Origin: Haplomitrium mnioides
Lineage: Eukaryota; Marchantiophyta; Haplomitriopsida; Calobryales
NCBI GenBank assembly: GCA_049999725.1
Contig: JBNGIS010018897.1
Span: 1 to 24,922, forward strand
Reading direction: 5' to 3'
DNA length: 24,922 bases
Position numbers and translations under genes: made by a program. Shown here piece after piece: positions 1-13,278 of the stretch (its first letter is position 1; every line of letters starts with the position of its first letter). The notes under the pieces are model-generated. The model saw only the letters and a list, made by a program, of their open reading frames with translations. It was not told the origin of the DNA and ran no database searches.

Positions 1-425
1 GAGGTATCTCTTGTCAAAGTTCATCTAGCAAAGTAGAATTCATAGCAAAGTAGAATTCAAAGCAAAGTATGAGAGGTGAGGTATATTTTTTCAACGTTCA
101 TCTAGCAAACTAGAATCCAAATTAAAATTTTTAAAGGTTAGATATCTCTTGTCAACGTTCATCTAGCAAAGTAGATATCAAAGCAAAGTATGAGAGGTGA
201 GGTATCTCTTTTCAACGTTCATTTAGCAAAGTAGAATCCAAAGCAAAGTATGATTGGTGAGGTATCTATTTTGAACGTTCATTTAGCAAAGTAGAATCCA
301 AAGCAAAGTATAAGAAGTGAGGTATCTTTTTTCAACGTTTATTAGCAAACTAGAATCCAAAGCAAAGTATGAGGTGAGGTATCTCTTGTCAAAGTTCATC
401 TAGCAAAGTAGAATCCAAAGCAATG
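1..425. repeat. Minisatellite, ~7 units of about 57-63 bp (first unit longer)
   Basis: Seven imperfect head-to-tail units each start with a GAGGTATCT-like segment, followed by a TTCATCTAGCAAAGTAGAA-like segment and a CAAAGCAAAGTATGAGAGGT-like tail. Units differ by substitutions and small indels; the first contains an internal doubling of the AGCAAAGTAGAATTCA motif. The array probably continues left of the window. Short fragments of the same vocabulary (CAAAGTAGAA, TCCAAAGCAGAA) recur to about 640, suggesting older decayed copies. No coding function is implied. Confidence 0.92.
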
Positions 426-1347
426 AAAACTTGAAAAGCTAAACTGAGAATTTTGTTTTGTTAGTAGTTGGATTGTAGAGCACCAAGCAAAAAGAAGTCC
501 ATGTACTTTAGTTAACTAGTGTAGTTAGAACACCGAGAGTCCAAGCTAGAAATGCAATAGGTAAAACAAAAAGTCCAAAGTAGAATACCGAAAAGAAATT
601 CAATATGTAAAACAAAGATTCCAAAGCAGAATTTGAGATTTTGAGATCGGTTGGCATCTGTCTGGTGAAAGTTAATGCAACGAACTGCTCAAAGTTAATC
701 CGAAGAAGGAAAGCAAAGGTGTAAAGAAGGAAGCGGAATTGAAGGAGGACAGAAGTAGCAATGGAATCTGAAGGAGAGGTTGGATGGCTGCACTTCCAGA
801 CAAGCAAGTATGTCCGCAAACAAAAAGTCAAGGCGGATCAGTTAACAAATGCCAAGGAAAATGTTCTGAATCGAAAGCGTGTTGTGTAGATTGGCTGAGC
901 AACTCGACACGAGATTCTACAAATTGTTGGTGCGGTTTTGGGAATCCATGAGACGACTGCTTCAATGCATGGGTGTGCAGGAAACAGTCAAAGTATGTGG
1001 AAATCCAATCATAGGAATCCAATCGTTGCCGGGTTTTTGTTAACATCCTTGACAGATTTTGGAAATATTTTCGGTTTGTGGGAAAAAGTCAATATGCGTG
1101 AAATTGCATTCCCTTATCAACAACAATTCTTTGGTTTCGTGTGACGTTTGACCGCGTCTCCACTGCTAGAGACCAAACAGTTGGGCAGATTTCAAAAAGC
1201 CCAACAACTAAGGTTAGCTGAGTCGTGACGCATTCACTGCAAAAACGACAAGAGACGGAGCTGTTAGACCTCTCCTTCTTATTCTTCGTTTTTTCAGTTT
1301 TGTGTACAGTTCTGGGGAATTCAATCTTGGAGTGTGAGAGTGAGATC
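426..1347. other. Upstream/intergenic region of the GH1 gene; no convincing gene
   Basis: This stretch holds decayed minisatellite words to about 640, then AT-rich DNA. One 42-codon plus-strand reading frame starts at the ATG at 761 and stops at 887-889. It is rich in Lys and Glu but resembles nothing I know, has no splice-supported extension, and could be chance. The last ~120 bases before 1348 are pyrimidine-rich and probably include the 5' UTR and promoter of the beta-glucosidase gene. I could not place a TATA box with confidence. Confidence 0.4.
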
Positions 1348-4526
<3,179 letters not shown>

Positions 4527-5403
4527 GACATCAAAATTCGTTAGTGTAGATCCTCATTCCAACAACAGTCACTGCATCCTGCCAAACTCAGTTTCTTCCA
4601 AGCAGCCCAAAGTTACACATGAGCAATACGATATGAATGTAATTGATTTCACAAATCTTTATCAACAGTTCTGGCTGGTATTCTGAGCTGATTACGGGAC
4701 ATATTCTGGGCATAGTAGCTGTGCTGTGACATTCATGTTCTGAGCTGGATTGAGATTTTCTAGGACGGGAGCGAAACCAAACTGATCTGCTCGAGTGTTA
4801 CCAATTTGCAATCCTTACCACAGCAAGGACGGCAAAGAAACTTCATGGTCAAAAGATCGCGAACCACATAGCATTTTTTGCGGCTACGAGTTTTGCTCTT
4901 TGAAACCGACAAAAGCTGAAAGACATGGCTTGCAGGTCTCCCATGCTCAAACTGATCGACGTTTACCCTTGTAAATACATTGGTATGGACTCGTCTCTCT
5001 ACTTCTCCAATTGGAATAAAAACTGTAGACAGAGACTCGACTTAGTATATGAGACCTGAGAGACGGCCAATCTGCGAGCTCAGATTCGAGGCAACTACAG
5101 CGCCCAATTCGCTGTGACAAAACCTCCTAGGTGTACAGAAATTGAGGGTTGTTGGTAGATTGGAAGTCTATCTTAGTAGTCTGTTCAAGTGAGAGAATGA
5201 GCGTTTGATATCGTTGACAGCAACGACTTTGTGTGCAGAAGCTTTGGCATGACCGAATATTTTTCCCCTAAACATTTGGTTCTCTCAGCAAATTGGTTCA
5301 TCAGTGCACAACAGCAATGGCTTTGCTTTGGCGCTTTAAATTATGAATTACAGTGTGTATTTCCATTTCTTTAGTCACAGTTTTTTCGATTGCCACCCAT
5401 CAG
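4527..5403. other. Intergenic; 3' flank of the GH1 gene; no clear gene
   Basis: AT-rich sequence follows the GH1 stop and probably includes its 3' UTR. An open plus-strand stretch after TTCTAG at about 4757-4764 runs to a TGA at 4900-4902 and could be an exon of the next gene, but its splice partner is not evident. A 44-codon frame beginning with ATG at 4925 is also unsupported. I see no RNA gene here. Confidence 0.35.
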
Positions 5404-5874
5404 GCCCCGTGTCAATCGATTTGTTACACACAATTTGGAGAATTGGAAGAAACTTTGAAGGTAATTCTGCTGCTACTTGTTTCAAATTAGACTTCAGGCT
5501 TATGTGGAGCAGAATATTCATATCCATGCATCTCGGCCAGGAGATTTCGTGGGGTCGAGAACAAATTTCAATGTACAGTGTTTTGACAGTCCATGTGGTT
5601 CATTGGACCTCTCTCTCATTCTCTCCAAGATAGTTCGAGATCAAGAAGTCCCCTTTCAGCCACCTTTCATCAAGATGGTAGGCATTCAAGTAGAGATTAG
5701 ACTACATACTAGCAGCTCGCCTTTGTCACGTATTCCCTTAAAGTTCTTGGTTTAAGTCCTCAGATCCGTTTTAAATTCTCTGGGTTCCTCGTAATTGACT
5801 TCCGATTGGAAGGAAAACATACACAGATGATTCCAAGTATTAATCCAAGAGGTAGAGTGCCCATGTGCAGCCAG
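5404..5874 (+). CDS. Unidentified gene, three mutually phased exons (partial model)
   Basis: I do not recognise this protein. Three exons have canonical splice sites and are all whole-codon (phase 0): 5404-5460 (19 codons, after CATCAG, before GTAATT), 5498-5677 (60 codons, before GTAGGC) and 5827-5874 (16 codons, after CACAG, before GTATGT). The joined 95 codons have no stop. The middle exon contains HASRPGDFVGSR, two Cys in CFDSPCG, and the C-terminal PFQPPFIKM. Possible further exons lie near 5911-5970, near 6150 (after TTCAG, with INERFTLAKLQ) and at about 6337-6393, where an exon could end with LTDFNGL and a TAA at 6391-6393. That end would be only 23 bases from the stop of the convergent FAP-like gene. 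The first exon, start codon and real end are unknown. It could also be a decayed gene. Confidence 0.4.
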
Positions 5875-6416
5875 GTATGTAACGCAGAAACGTCAAAGTG
5901 ATTCAACGAGGTTTGCAGTTATGATCAACGCGGCAGATGGGAGGAAAACAAGGTTTTGGATGCTTCTCAGGTCATCTACTCGTTGACACCAATGGAAACA
6001 ACACCGGAACTAGAACAGTACTAAACTTTCAAGTCATACAACTGTTTTGGATTGCTTTCTTTGAAACTCATACATATGCGCAGTTGTACTTCGAGCACAC
6101 ATTAATGCACCTTCACAAGTGTCAATATGTTGCCTCGATTCTCAACTTCAGTATACCTTGGATATACAAAGAATAAATGAGAGGTTTACACTAGCTAAAC
6201 TGCAATATGCTATCTACTACTTCCTCTCTAGAATCTGTATCACGTGGTCGATGCTTAAGAAAGTAAATCATGTCATACTACGAACCCGTGAGCAATACAA
6301 TTTCTCACTGTAGCCTTGAATACATATATTTACAGGGCTGACCGAGCAAGGAAAACGGACAAGCAAATGCTCACTGATTTCAATGGGCTCTAAAAAATTT
6401 GAGCAATAACTATTGA

Positions 6417-9400
6417 TTAGGCATGTCCTCTTAAGATCTGCGCCAGGCTTTCACCAATGGCATGCTTGGCTGTGACACACACGGGTTGATCTCCAATGTA
6501 CAGATCAAAGAAAGCTCCTACACACACAAATATGCCGCACAGTCAGATGACATTGTTTCCGGAAGGAAAGCTTGATAACTAACAAGATTTTCAGATAACT
6601 TACTGCAAAGGTTTTGACTGAGTATAGTTCCCATTCGATGACCCCCAACTGCAGGAATACGAAGTTGCAAACATTTCGTTCTTTTAGAAATAACGTCCAG
6701 ACAGTATTCACAGAAAGATAGCTAATAACCAGACATTCTACCATGAGAACCGAGCTCCCAGTAAACCAAGAAACTGTTGTAGCATACCAACAAGCTTGCC
6801 CCCTTGCTCCCAACGAAAGTCAATCGTAGTTCCCTTCAATAATCACGCAACCAGGTTAGAGGTTGAATTTATGAAGTAGTTGGTTTTGTCACATTGAGAA
6901 ATTTTACAGACTTACCCGAAAGATTAACACATCCTCCGACATAAGAGAGCAAAATAAGTTCAAGCCTTCATCCTCCTCGGCACCTACTATCTGTACGAAA
7001 CTCATCACGACACTTTTTTCAACTTCAATCAATCACTGTCTTGATACAATGGTAGTTAGCTGACAGGTCTTGATAACAGAATGCTCACAGCAATGAGGCA
7101 ACTGTCCGTGTATACTTTGTAAAACTGCATACAAGGAGCAGTCTGCAGTCTTGCGAAAGATGCTGATATGCCTATTGTCGATGACAATTTGAAATTAAAA
7201 TGTGAAAGTCAGAACATATGTATGAAATATCCGCACCTTTTTTAAGCGGTTTTTTAAAGAGCTTTCAAAGGCACTGTCATCAAAGTTCCAGTCTTGAAGT
7301 CAAAAAAGTGGTCACTGGAAATGAAAATTTGAGCCAATTCAAAGTGATGGGCTTGCCAATTCCAAGAAACGAAAAACTTTAGTATGAGTTACCTTCGCAC
7401 CATGGCCATTTTCAGTCCCTTGTAATGTACAACAAGACGAACTGTCATGTCTACTCCTTGACTGCAGTCAAATCAAAAGTAGTGTACAGCAGTGACCAAG
7501 GGACAGAATTTCACTAACGTATTCTTCACTTTTTTAGAGCTGGACAACGACATGATTCATGTATTCCCCAATTTATTTGAAAATTTTAAAGACGACTGCC
7601 AAGAGCTCAAATCAATAGCTCTGCCAAATGGCTGTAGTCTGGCAAAATTTGCTTGAATATAATTGTTTACAAAACAAGGCTCATCTGTGAACTGCATATT
7701 CTTAAACATTTTGCACCTGTTAGATTGACATTGAAAGTTACCTAAGGACATCATCGTAAAAATCAGAACGGTACTTAAGTTCTTCAGGAGGCACCCCCCC
7801 ATACTTTTCTCTGAACTGTGCTCGCAGATGATCAGGCTGTACATCTGTTTGGGTCCAAACATTCCATCAAAACATTGATGATATTAGTTTAAGGGAGGTT
7901 TGGTAAAGATTTCACATTGATCAGACCAAACTGTTTAATAGTTAGAATTTTTAATCAAATGCACAAAGAAACCCTCCAATCTCTCATTTGGGTTTTAGTT
8001 CACAAGATATAGTTATAAAGATGTGGAGAGTAAAACTAACCACAAGAAAAAAATTGGAAACTGCAATTAGGAAACTAGGAAAAACCTACACACATCACAA
8101 CTGCACAACATGTAGAGTGCAGCTTTCACAATGTGGTGTCAGACACAACGTTTCAGACAATTCAGCCTCATCATGTGTAGCAGTGACAAGCTGCCACAAC
8201 TTCCTGCTGGTTTCATCAGTTCCTGACAGCAGGTCCATATCAATCTCCATACTTAGTTTCTGCCACTTTCCGGAAGTAACAAGAAAACTCAGTCATGACC
8301 ACACCCAAATGAAACAACCATGTGAGGGCACATTGCATCATGATTGTTAACTTTAAAGTTGAGTAAGATTTTTGAGCACATTGCTTGACCATCTCGCCGA
8401 CCGGGTAGAGAGATTGTTTCATCTGGTTAAGTGATGGGGCAACATGCAACCATCCGGGCTGCACCCTGTACTCCCTGCTCCATTATTGGTTCTACACTGT
8501 TGCCTAAAACCAGCTTGAAATGATTTACATCAAGGGCTTAGAGGACAGGTTCAAAGGGAGGGGTCAAAAGTTGACACAACCAGGAACACATTTGCTCTAA
8601 TCCTCTTTCAGAAATCTCCCCTCACCTTGGTGATCCTTTGAGCAACAAAAAGAGAACTTATATTGCTTGGCTGCAGACTGGTTCTTGATCACTACGGATT
8701 GAAGCGAGGAAATTCAAAAGGGACTGATATGGAAGAGCACTAATTAACACTATCATTGGTTCTGCACGTACGAATTTCTCTGGCTGCCTATGTTGGTGAG
8801 AAGTTCCTGTCACATCTTGACAGAAAATTCTTAGGGAAATTCCTCTCCCTTCTCTGCTCAGAGAGAGGGGGTGAGGTTCACCAACTGCCATGCTTAGTTT
8901 TCTGGCTTGACTTTCCAGCCAGCTAGCACTTTGTTGTTTTTTATTTTGTTTCCTTTCAGCTCCAGCTGCTTTGCAATCTATTTTGTCCCTTGACCCCCTC
9001 CGGATCTGTGGGTAGAAAAGTAATTGAATTGAATTGAATTTAATCCGTTTCTGAACAGGTTCACATGTGAAACAGCCAAATGGTTCAAATTAGACAGCAA
9101 GATGCAACCTGAGAAGCTGGTTTTCCTCCAATGAACCAAGATAGTTATCATCGTAACTAAATGGAAGTTGCAGCACACTAGGAAAAAGTGAAGCACCTCA
9201 CAGCTACCAACCTAGAGTGGGTCTCTACCATGTAGTGTCAGTCTGAAAGCTTCAGACCAATCAGTTTCATCATGTGTATCAGTGACAAGCTCCCACTGGT
9301 TTCATGAGCTCCCAAAAGCAGGTCCAGATCATGGACAATACTATGCTCCGATAATACAGCACAACACCCTAAAAAATCTGTACCTAATTTCTGCACTTTC

Positions 9401-10986
9401 CGGGAGTAACGGGAAAACTCAGTCATGATGCTGCCTAATAATTTCAAACTAAACCAAAAATGTCCACTCTCAAGCATCAGCTACTCATGTCACTTCATTT
9501 TGCTCTTGTGAAGCAAACTAGAGAGACATCCTAGAGAAACCCGTACAGAGAGGTCTGCTGAAAGTGATTTGGGCTATCTGCACCCTGAACATGCACTTGA
9601 CTGTTGCCTACTCGGATGCAGAACATCCGCTAAAGCCATAAAGATGTGGAGAGTAAAATAAATCACCAAAAAAAAAAAATGATGGTAAGCAAATCGAAGT
9701 AGCAGTCTAGGGAAAACCTACGCATATCACAACTACCATAACATAGTACACCATCACAATATGGTGTCAGTCACAAAGTTTCAGACTAATCAGTCTCACT
9801 CCCTCGTTTCAAATCAACCACTAAAACCAATTCAAGCCAACTGATTCTCCATCTCTCTTGAAGAGCATGTGTTCTGCAAACATAGTATTCACACTTACAT
9901 AAGCCAAAAGCATAAATCATTATTGACTTGAGCCTGACCAAGCTTTTGCTTCGGACGCCGACTCCAGCCAATACCTACACAGTGAAAATATTCAAATTTT
10001 ATGATCCCTCTCACCAGAAGTGTGCCTTAGTGGCAGGCGATCGCAGGCAGCAGACAAGCGACCAAGATTTGATTAGAAGCCGGCATACCTGGCATGACGG
10101 TTGTAATCCCCCATGAGAGTCTGCAGGGTCATCGAAGGAAAGACGGACAGGAAAGCACACACCAGTTTTGGGTTCTACGACAACTCCATCTTCAGCCGCT
10201 CTCATGTTCACTTGACAATATTGTTTACTTCCCTGCCATTTGGGAAGGACATCCTCTTCCAAAAGAGCCTCTTCAGAATTTCCAGTGGGACTGGGCGGCA
10301 GTAACGCATATCTGTCATTGATCAGAATTATCCAAAAAATTTACTTAGCCCAACAGTTTATGGAGAAGAGCTGTCAAACTTTATCCATCAATGGAATCCA
10401 TGGGAACGAGGAGTAGACGAACGAAGTTGAAGAGCCCTTACGAATTCTCCTGTGGGGAAGGTAAAGCAAAATGCACTCTTCCCTGTCCATTTTGTGCCCG
10501 AAATTTTCCCAACCGTCCAAAGAGCATAGAGGCAACCCTGTTGACAAACATTGAAGCTGCTTGCCTCGGAGACTTTCCATCTCCCACATTGGGCACAAAG
10601 ATACTGGTTGTACTCAGCCCCGAACCTTTGAGACCCCTGTTTGAGCTTCCATCAACTTTTTTTTTGGATACACTCCTCTTCCTCCTCCTCTCAGATTGAC
10701 TAGAACCTGCTCTTCCTACGAATCGAAGCAATCCGCCTGCTGCTTGAAGTACAGCCACCAATCCACCTTCTATAGCAGCTTTTCCTGCAATTGGGGAGAA
10801 GTTGGAGAAGGAAGGCTTGCGTAATTGTCTTCTTGTAGGGTTTGAACTGGAAACATCGGTACAGGATGAAGAGCTAGTCTCAGACCCAGGTGCGGAGGAA
10901 CTGGAATTAGCTTGAGCTGATTTTGAAGGAGAAGAAGGAACTACGCCAAAAACCCAGTTGGGAATAGCAGGCCAGCTACCCTGCAT
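6417..10986 (-). CDS. Chalcone-isomerase-like fatty-acid-binding protein (type III CHI fold), 10 exons
   Basis: Predicted plastid fatty-acid-binding protein of the chalcone-isomerase fold. Exons in transcript order: 10442-10986, 10089-10311, 9899-9974, 7742-7844, 7393-7461, 7237-7273, 6916-6990, 6788-6833, 6604-6648, 6417-6517. All phases agree; total 1320 nt, 439 aa plus stop. The CHI domain spans about residues 225-439, from VVVEPKTGVCFPV through GVGVRSKSL, MTVRLVVHYKGL, RGTTIDFRW and LCRAFFDLYIGD to the end. Arg264 and Tyr277 sit 13 residues apart in the GVGVR...IYAFGLY segment. That matches the fatty-acid-carboxylate Arg-Tyr pair I recall for Arabidopsis FAP1, rather than the Arg-Thr pair of true flavonoid-forming CHI. 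The ~220-residue N-terminal part is Ser/Arg-rich with an Ala/Gly hydrophobic patch near 70-95, as expected for a FAP2-like long form; its targeting role is inferred. The start is the first ATG of exon 1. TTTGCAG just upstream suggests a 5'-UTR intron. Confidence 0.92.
8017..8310. repeat. Diverged intronic repeat, copy A
   Basis: Lies inside intron 3 of the FAP-like gene (7845-9898). Shares with copies B and C the words AAAGATGTGGAGAGTAAAA, GGTGTCAG, TTTCAGAC.AATCAG, CATCATGTGTA.CAGTGACAAGCT and, with copy B, GTAAC..GAAAACTCAGTCATGA. It is the longest and most complete copy, so it best outlines the ancestral unit of about 300 bp. No terminal inverted repeats or target duplications are apparent. 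Confidence 0.7.
9175..9450. repeat. Diverged intronic repeat, copy B
   Basis: Matches copy A from ACTAGGAAAAA through the GTGTCAG, TCATCATGTGTATCAGTGAC and GCAGGTCCA segments to GGAAAACTCAGTCATGA, but carries about 60 extra bases in the middle (roughly 9330-9380). Sits in the same intron of the FAP-like gene, in the same orientation as copies A and C. Confidence 0.7.
9640..9800. repeat. Diverged intronic repeat, copy C (truncated)
   Basis: Starts with AAAGATGTGGAGAGTAAAA, as copy A does, followed by an A-tract, GGGAAAACCTACGCATATCACA and ATGGTGTCAG...TTTCAGACTAATCAGTCTCA, then diverges. It lacks the second half of copy A. All three copies lie in one intron, pointing to local duplication or repeated insertion of one element. 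Confidence 0.65.
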
Positions 10987-12120
10987 CTCTGCAAATGCAA
11001 GTCACGACAATGTGCCACAAAACCACCTAATTCAGTGATGATTACCAAATGCAAGAATGTCACATGTTTCTTCACAGAAATCAACCATTGCAGGCTCTCT
11101 CCCCGATCGCACTTCCAGACGCACACAAATCCACCAACTCTCCGCCACTTCCTCCTGCATCCATCAATTAATTAAATTGAATGGAATTGCGGGGTGGTGT
11201 GGGAGGATCCGTCCATTCCAGAATGAATGCAAGGGAAGGAAAGGGAGGCGAGAGGAGGGGAGCATATCCGAGGGATCTTCTTGATAGGTGCGTTCGGTGC
11301 TGTGCTCTGCTGTGGGTCCTTAATAATAGAAAGGGAGGAAAGAAAGCGTCGGTCAGACCACTGACCCATTCACTTTACGTCCTTGCCAAGAATTAAGAAT
11401 CTAGCTTAAGACTAATTTTAACTAAATGCTACTCAATCAATACACTATCAAAAGGAGTCCATTGACTAGGGTCCTGCCGCCCTCAAACGCTTGAAAATAG
11501 TATCTGCGCTACGTTTCCGACATTGTCATTATCAGAGATCTCAGTAACTAAACATGTTTTGATGTCGCATTTGATTCTTCTAACGCTGGTTTCCTTTGAA
11601 GACAATTTCCGGCATTGTCATTATCAGAGAAGTTGGCAACTAAACATGTTTTTATTGTTTACAATCTCGCATTTGATTTTCCTAACTCTGGTTTCCTTTG
11701 AAGACAATTACTCCTGATCTACCGGAGAGATTGCTGAACCAGACTTTTCAAGCAATGAAATGTGGGCAATTACAAGTGGACTATTTTATCACAACAGTTC
11801 TTCGCAAGGCAAATAACTCAAGATTGGAGTCACAAATAGGAGAAATAAAGAGCAACAGCTTTCCATCTTTGGTGAAATTGTCCTCCAATGAAACCCATCG
11901 CACAATAGCATCATTTTCCTTCACTGTAGACATAATGTTTTCTATAAGGGAGATTGAGTGACCATAAGTGCACTCAACGAAATAAAAATAGCAGCCAAGT
12001 TGATGCTAACTGACTCCCTGCAAAAGCTATGTCTTCTTGAACACCCTACACAGCACCGTCACTTACTGCGAAGAATCGTTCTCTCAATTTCATTTACAAT
12101 GCCTCCTTCCCAAAGAGTTC
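10987..12120. other. Intergenic between the FAP-like gene and PDV2-like gene
   Basis: Contains the promoter/5' UTR side of the FAP-like gene (minus strand, just above 10986) and the 3' flank of the PDV2-like gene (just below 12121). A purine-rich tract at 11225-11260 would read as a pyrimidine-rich promoter tract on the minus strand. A direct duplication occupies 11514-11709. No additional coding region is convincing. Confidence 0.6.
11514..11709. repeat. Direct tandem duplication, two ~95-bp copies
   Basis: Copy 1 (about 11514-11605) and copy 2 (about 11606-11709) both run from TTTCCG.CATTGTCATTATC through AACTAAACATGTTTT and TCGCATTTGATT to CTGGTTTCCTTTGAAGACA. Copy 2 has a short insertion (TATTGTTTACAAT-like) and scattered substitutions. 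It falls in the flank downstream of the PDV2-like gene. Confidence 0.85.
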
Positions 12121-13278
12121 TCAACCACGACCATACAGTACATCAGGAGTCTTGATTTCTCTAGGGAAAGGCAATTCCACTCTCTCTTTCACAACACATT
12201 TTTGCAACCCATCTTCAACGATCAACTTCTTTCCAGGGGGACACTCTGCAATGGGCTTCTCGGTAGATTGTGAGGAAGGGAGCTGTCGAGTGAGTACGGT
12301 TAGTCCTTCTCTTCTCTTCTCAAATCTGTGGCTCATTTCCGAGACAGCTAAGGCTGCAAGAACGCTGACAACCACGAGAGCTGCCTTTGTTGTCAAGCCA
12401 AAGGCCTGACCAAGAACAGCTCCAGAAAACTTAGCAAGACTAACTGGGATCCCAAGGAAACCTCCCCCATCCTTACTACCTTGTTCCACTTGAGAGCTTG
12501 TACCTTCCTGATTATAATCTGCACTACCCTCACCAGCTGATTTCAACTTTTCCTCATGAAGTAAAGACAGAATTTTTATACCTCCACTGCCTCTACGATT
12601 TGGATAGTCATCATATGGTGGAGACTGATCTTCAAGTGACGCTTGAAAAGTGGTCTCAGGCAAAGGCATTGGGTACGGAGGCAGTGGAAGATCATCTCTA
12701 TCATCTACTGGCTCTCCAGCGAAGGCAAGAGCCTCTAGCACCACCTCCCACTCGCGTCCTCGGTGATCCTTAAGGCGCCTAAGTAAAATTCTTCGACTCT
12801 CCTCTAGATCTGCAAGAGCAGTATCCCTTTCACCCCGCTGTTGCTGCTGCAGTTTCTGTTAAGAGTATAAAATATCAGTACTTAGGTGTGGCCAAATTTG
12901 TACTTGATTATTGATGTCATGTTAGTTGCCTTAATGCGCAAATATATGATTGATGGCCGATAAACATACCCGTAGTGAATCGAGCTGCACTTCGAGAACC
13001 TCAAGAGCATCGCGGATGGCTCCGAGGCTCCGCGCCTCCACACTCCCGTCAATCGTACTTGTATCCTCAGCGCTGGAATCATACCTTCGAACTCCATATC
13101 CTTGCGAGGAGCTTGTCGGAGAAGCTGATGCATTGTCCGCATCAGCAGGCGGGCTTCTTGGTCCCGTACAAAGAAGAAACTCTCTCTTCGTGGCTCTTTC
13201 TATTGCATCATTTATTTTTGTGTGCAACTCTGAAGCCCTTGCAAGAACCACACATATTTCGTCGGGCTCCATGGGCAT
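12121..13278 (-). CDS. PDV2: Plastid division protein PDV2-like (outer-envelope ARC5/DRP5B recruiter), 2 exons
   Basis: Predicted outer-envelope protein of the plastid division ring; PDV proteins recruit the dynamin ARC5/DRP5B outside and contact ARC6 in the intermembrane space. Exons 12970-13278 and 12121-12855 join in phase 0 (donor CGG-GTATGT, acceptor TTAACAG): 348 codons, 347 aa. Visible landmarks: N-terminal VVLARASELHTKI; a coiled coil around residues 85-135 covering IRDALEVLEVQLDSL and LADLEESRRILLRRLKDH; then EALAFAGEPVDDRDDLPLPP, a PDV2 hallmark; a single membrane span near 258-275; and a Cys-containing C-terminal domain ending in Gly347 within TPDVLYGRG. The terminal glycine is the residue known in PDV1/PDV2 to matter for partner binding. 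It is longer than the Arabidopsis protein (about 307 aa). A second ATG at 13270-13272 is an equally plausible start. Confidence 0.93.

Noticed and set aside
1-425. CRISPR-like array
   Set aside because: The units are contiguous and similar along their whole length without unique spacers, and the DNA is plant nuclear; it is a minisatellite.
4757-4902. Possible HORMA-domain (ASY1-like) exon suggested by LLECYQFAI
   Set aside because: Only a few residues resemble the family and no further HORMA or SWIRM segments follow, so the match is too weak to call.
10391-10699. Plus-strand open frame opposite exon 1 of the FAP-like gene
   Set aside because: It is the reverse shadow of the minus-strand exon, which is phased with nine further exons.
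6417-10986. True chalcone isomerase of flavonoid synthesis
   Set aside because: The Arg264-Tyr277 pair and the long N-terminal extension fit the fatty-acid-binding subgroup better than catalytic CHI, which has a Thr at the second position.
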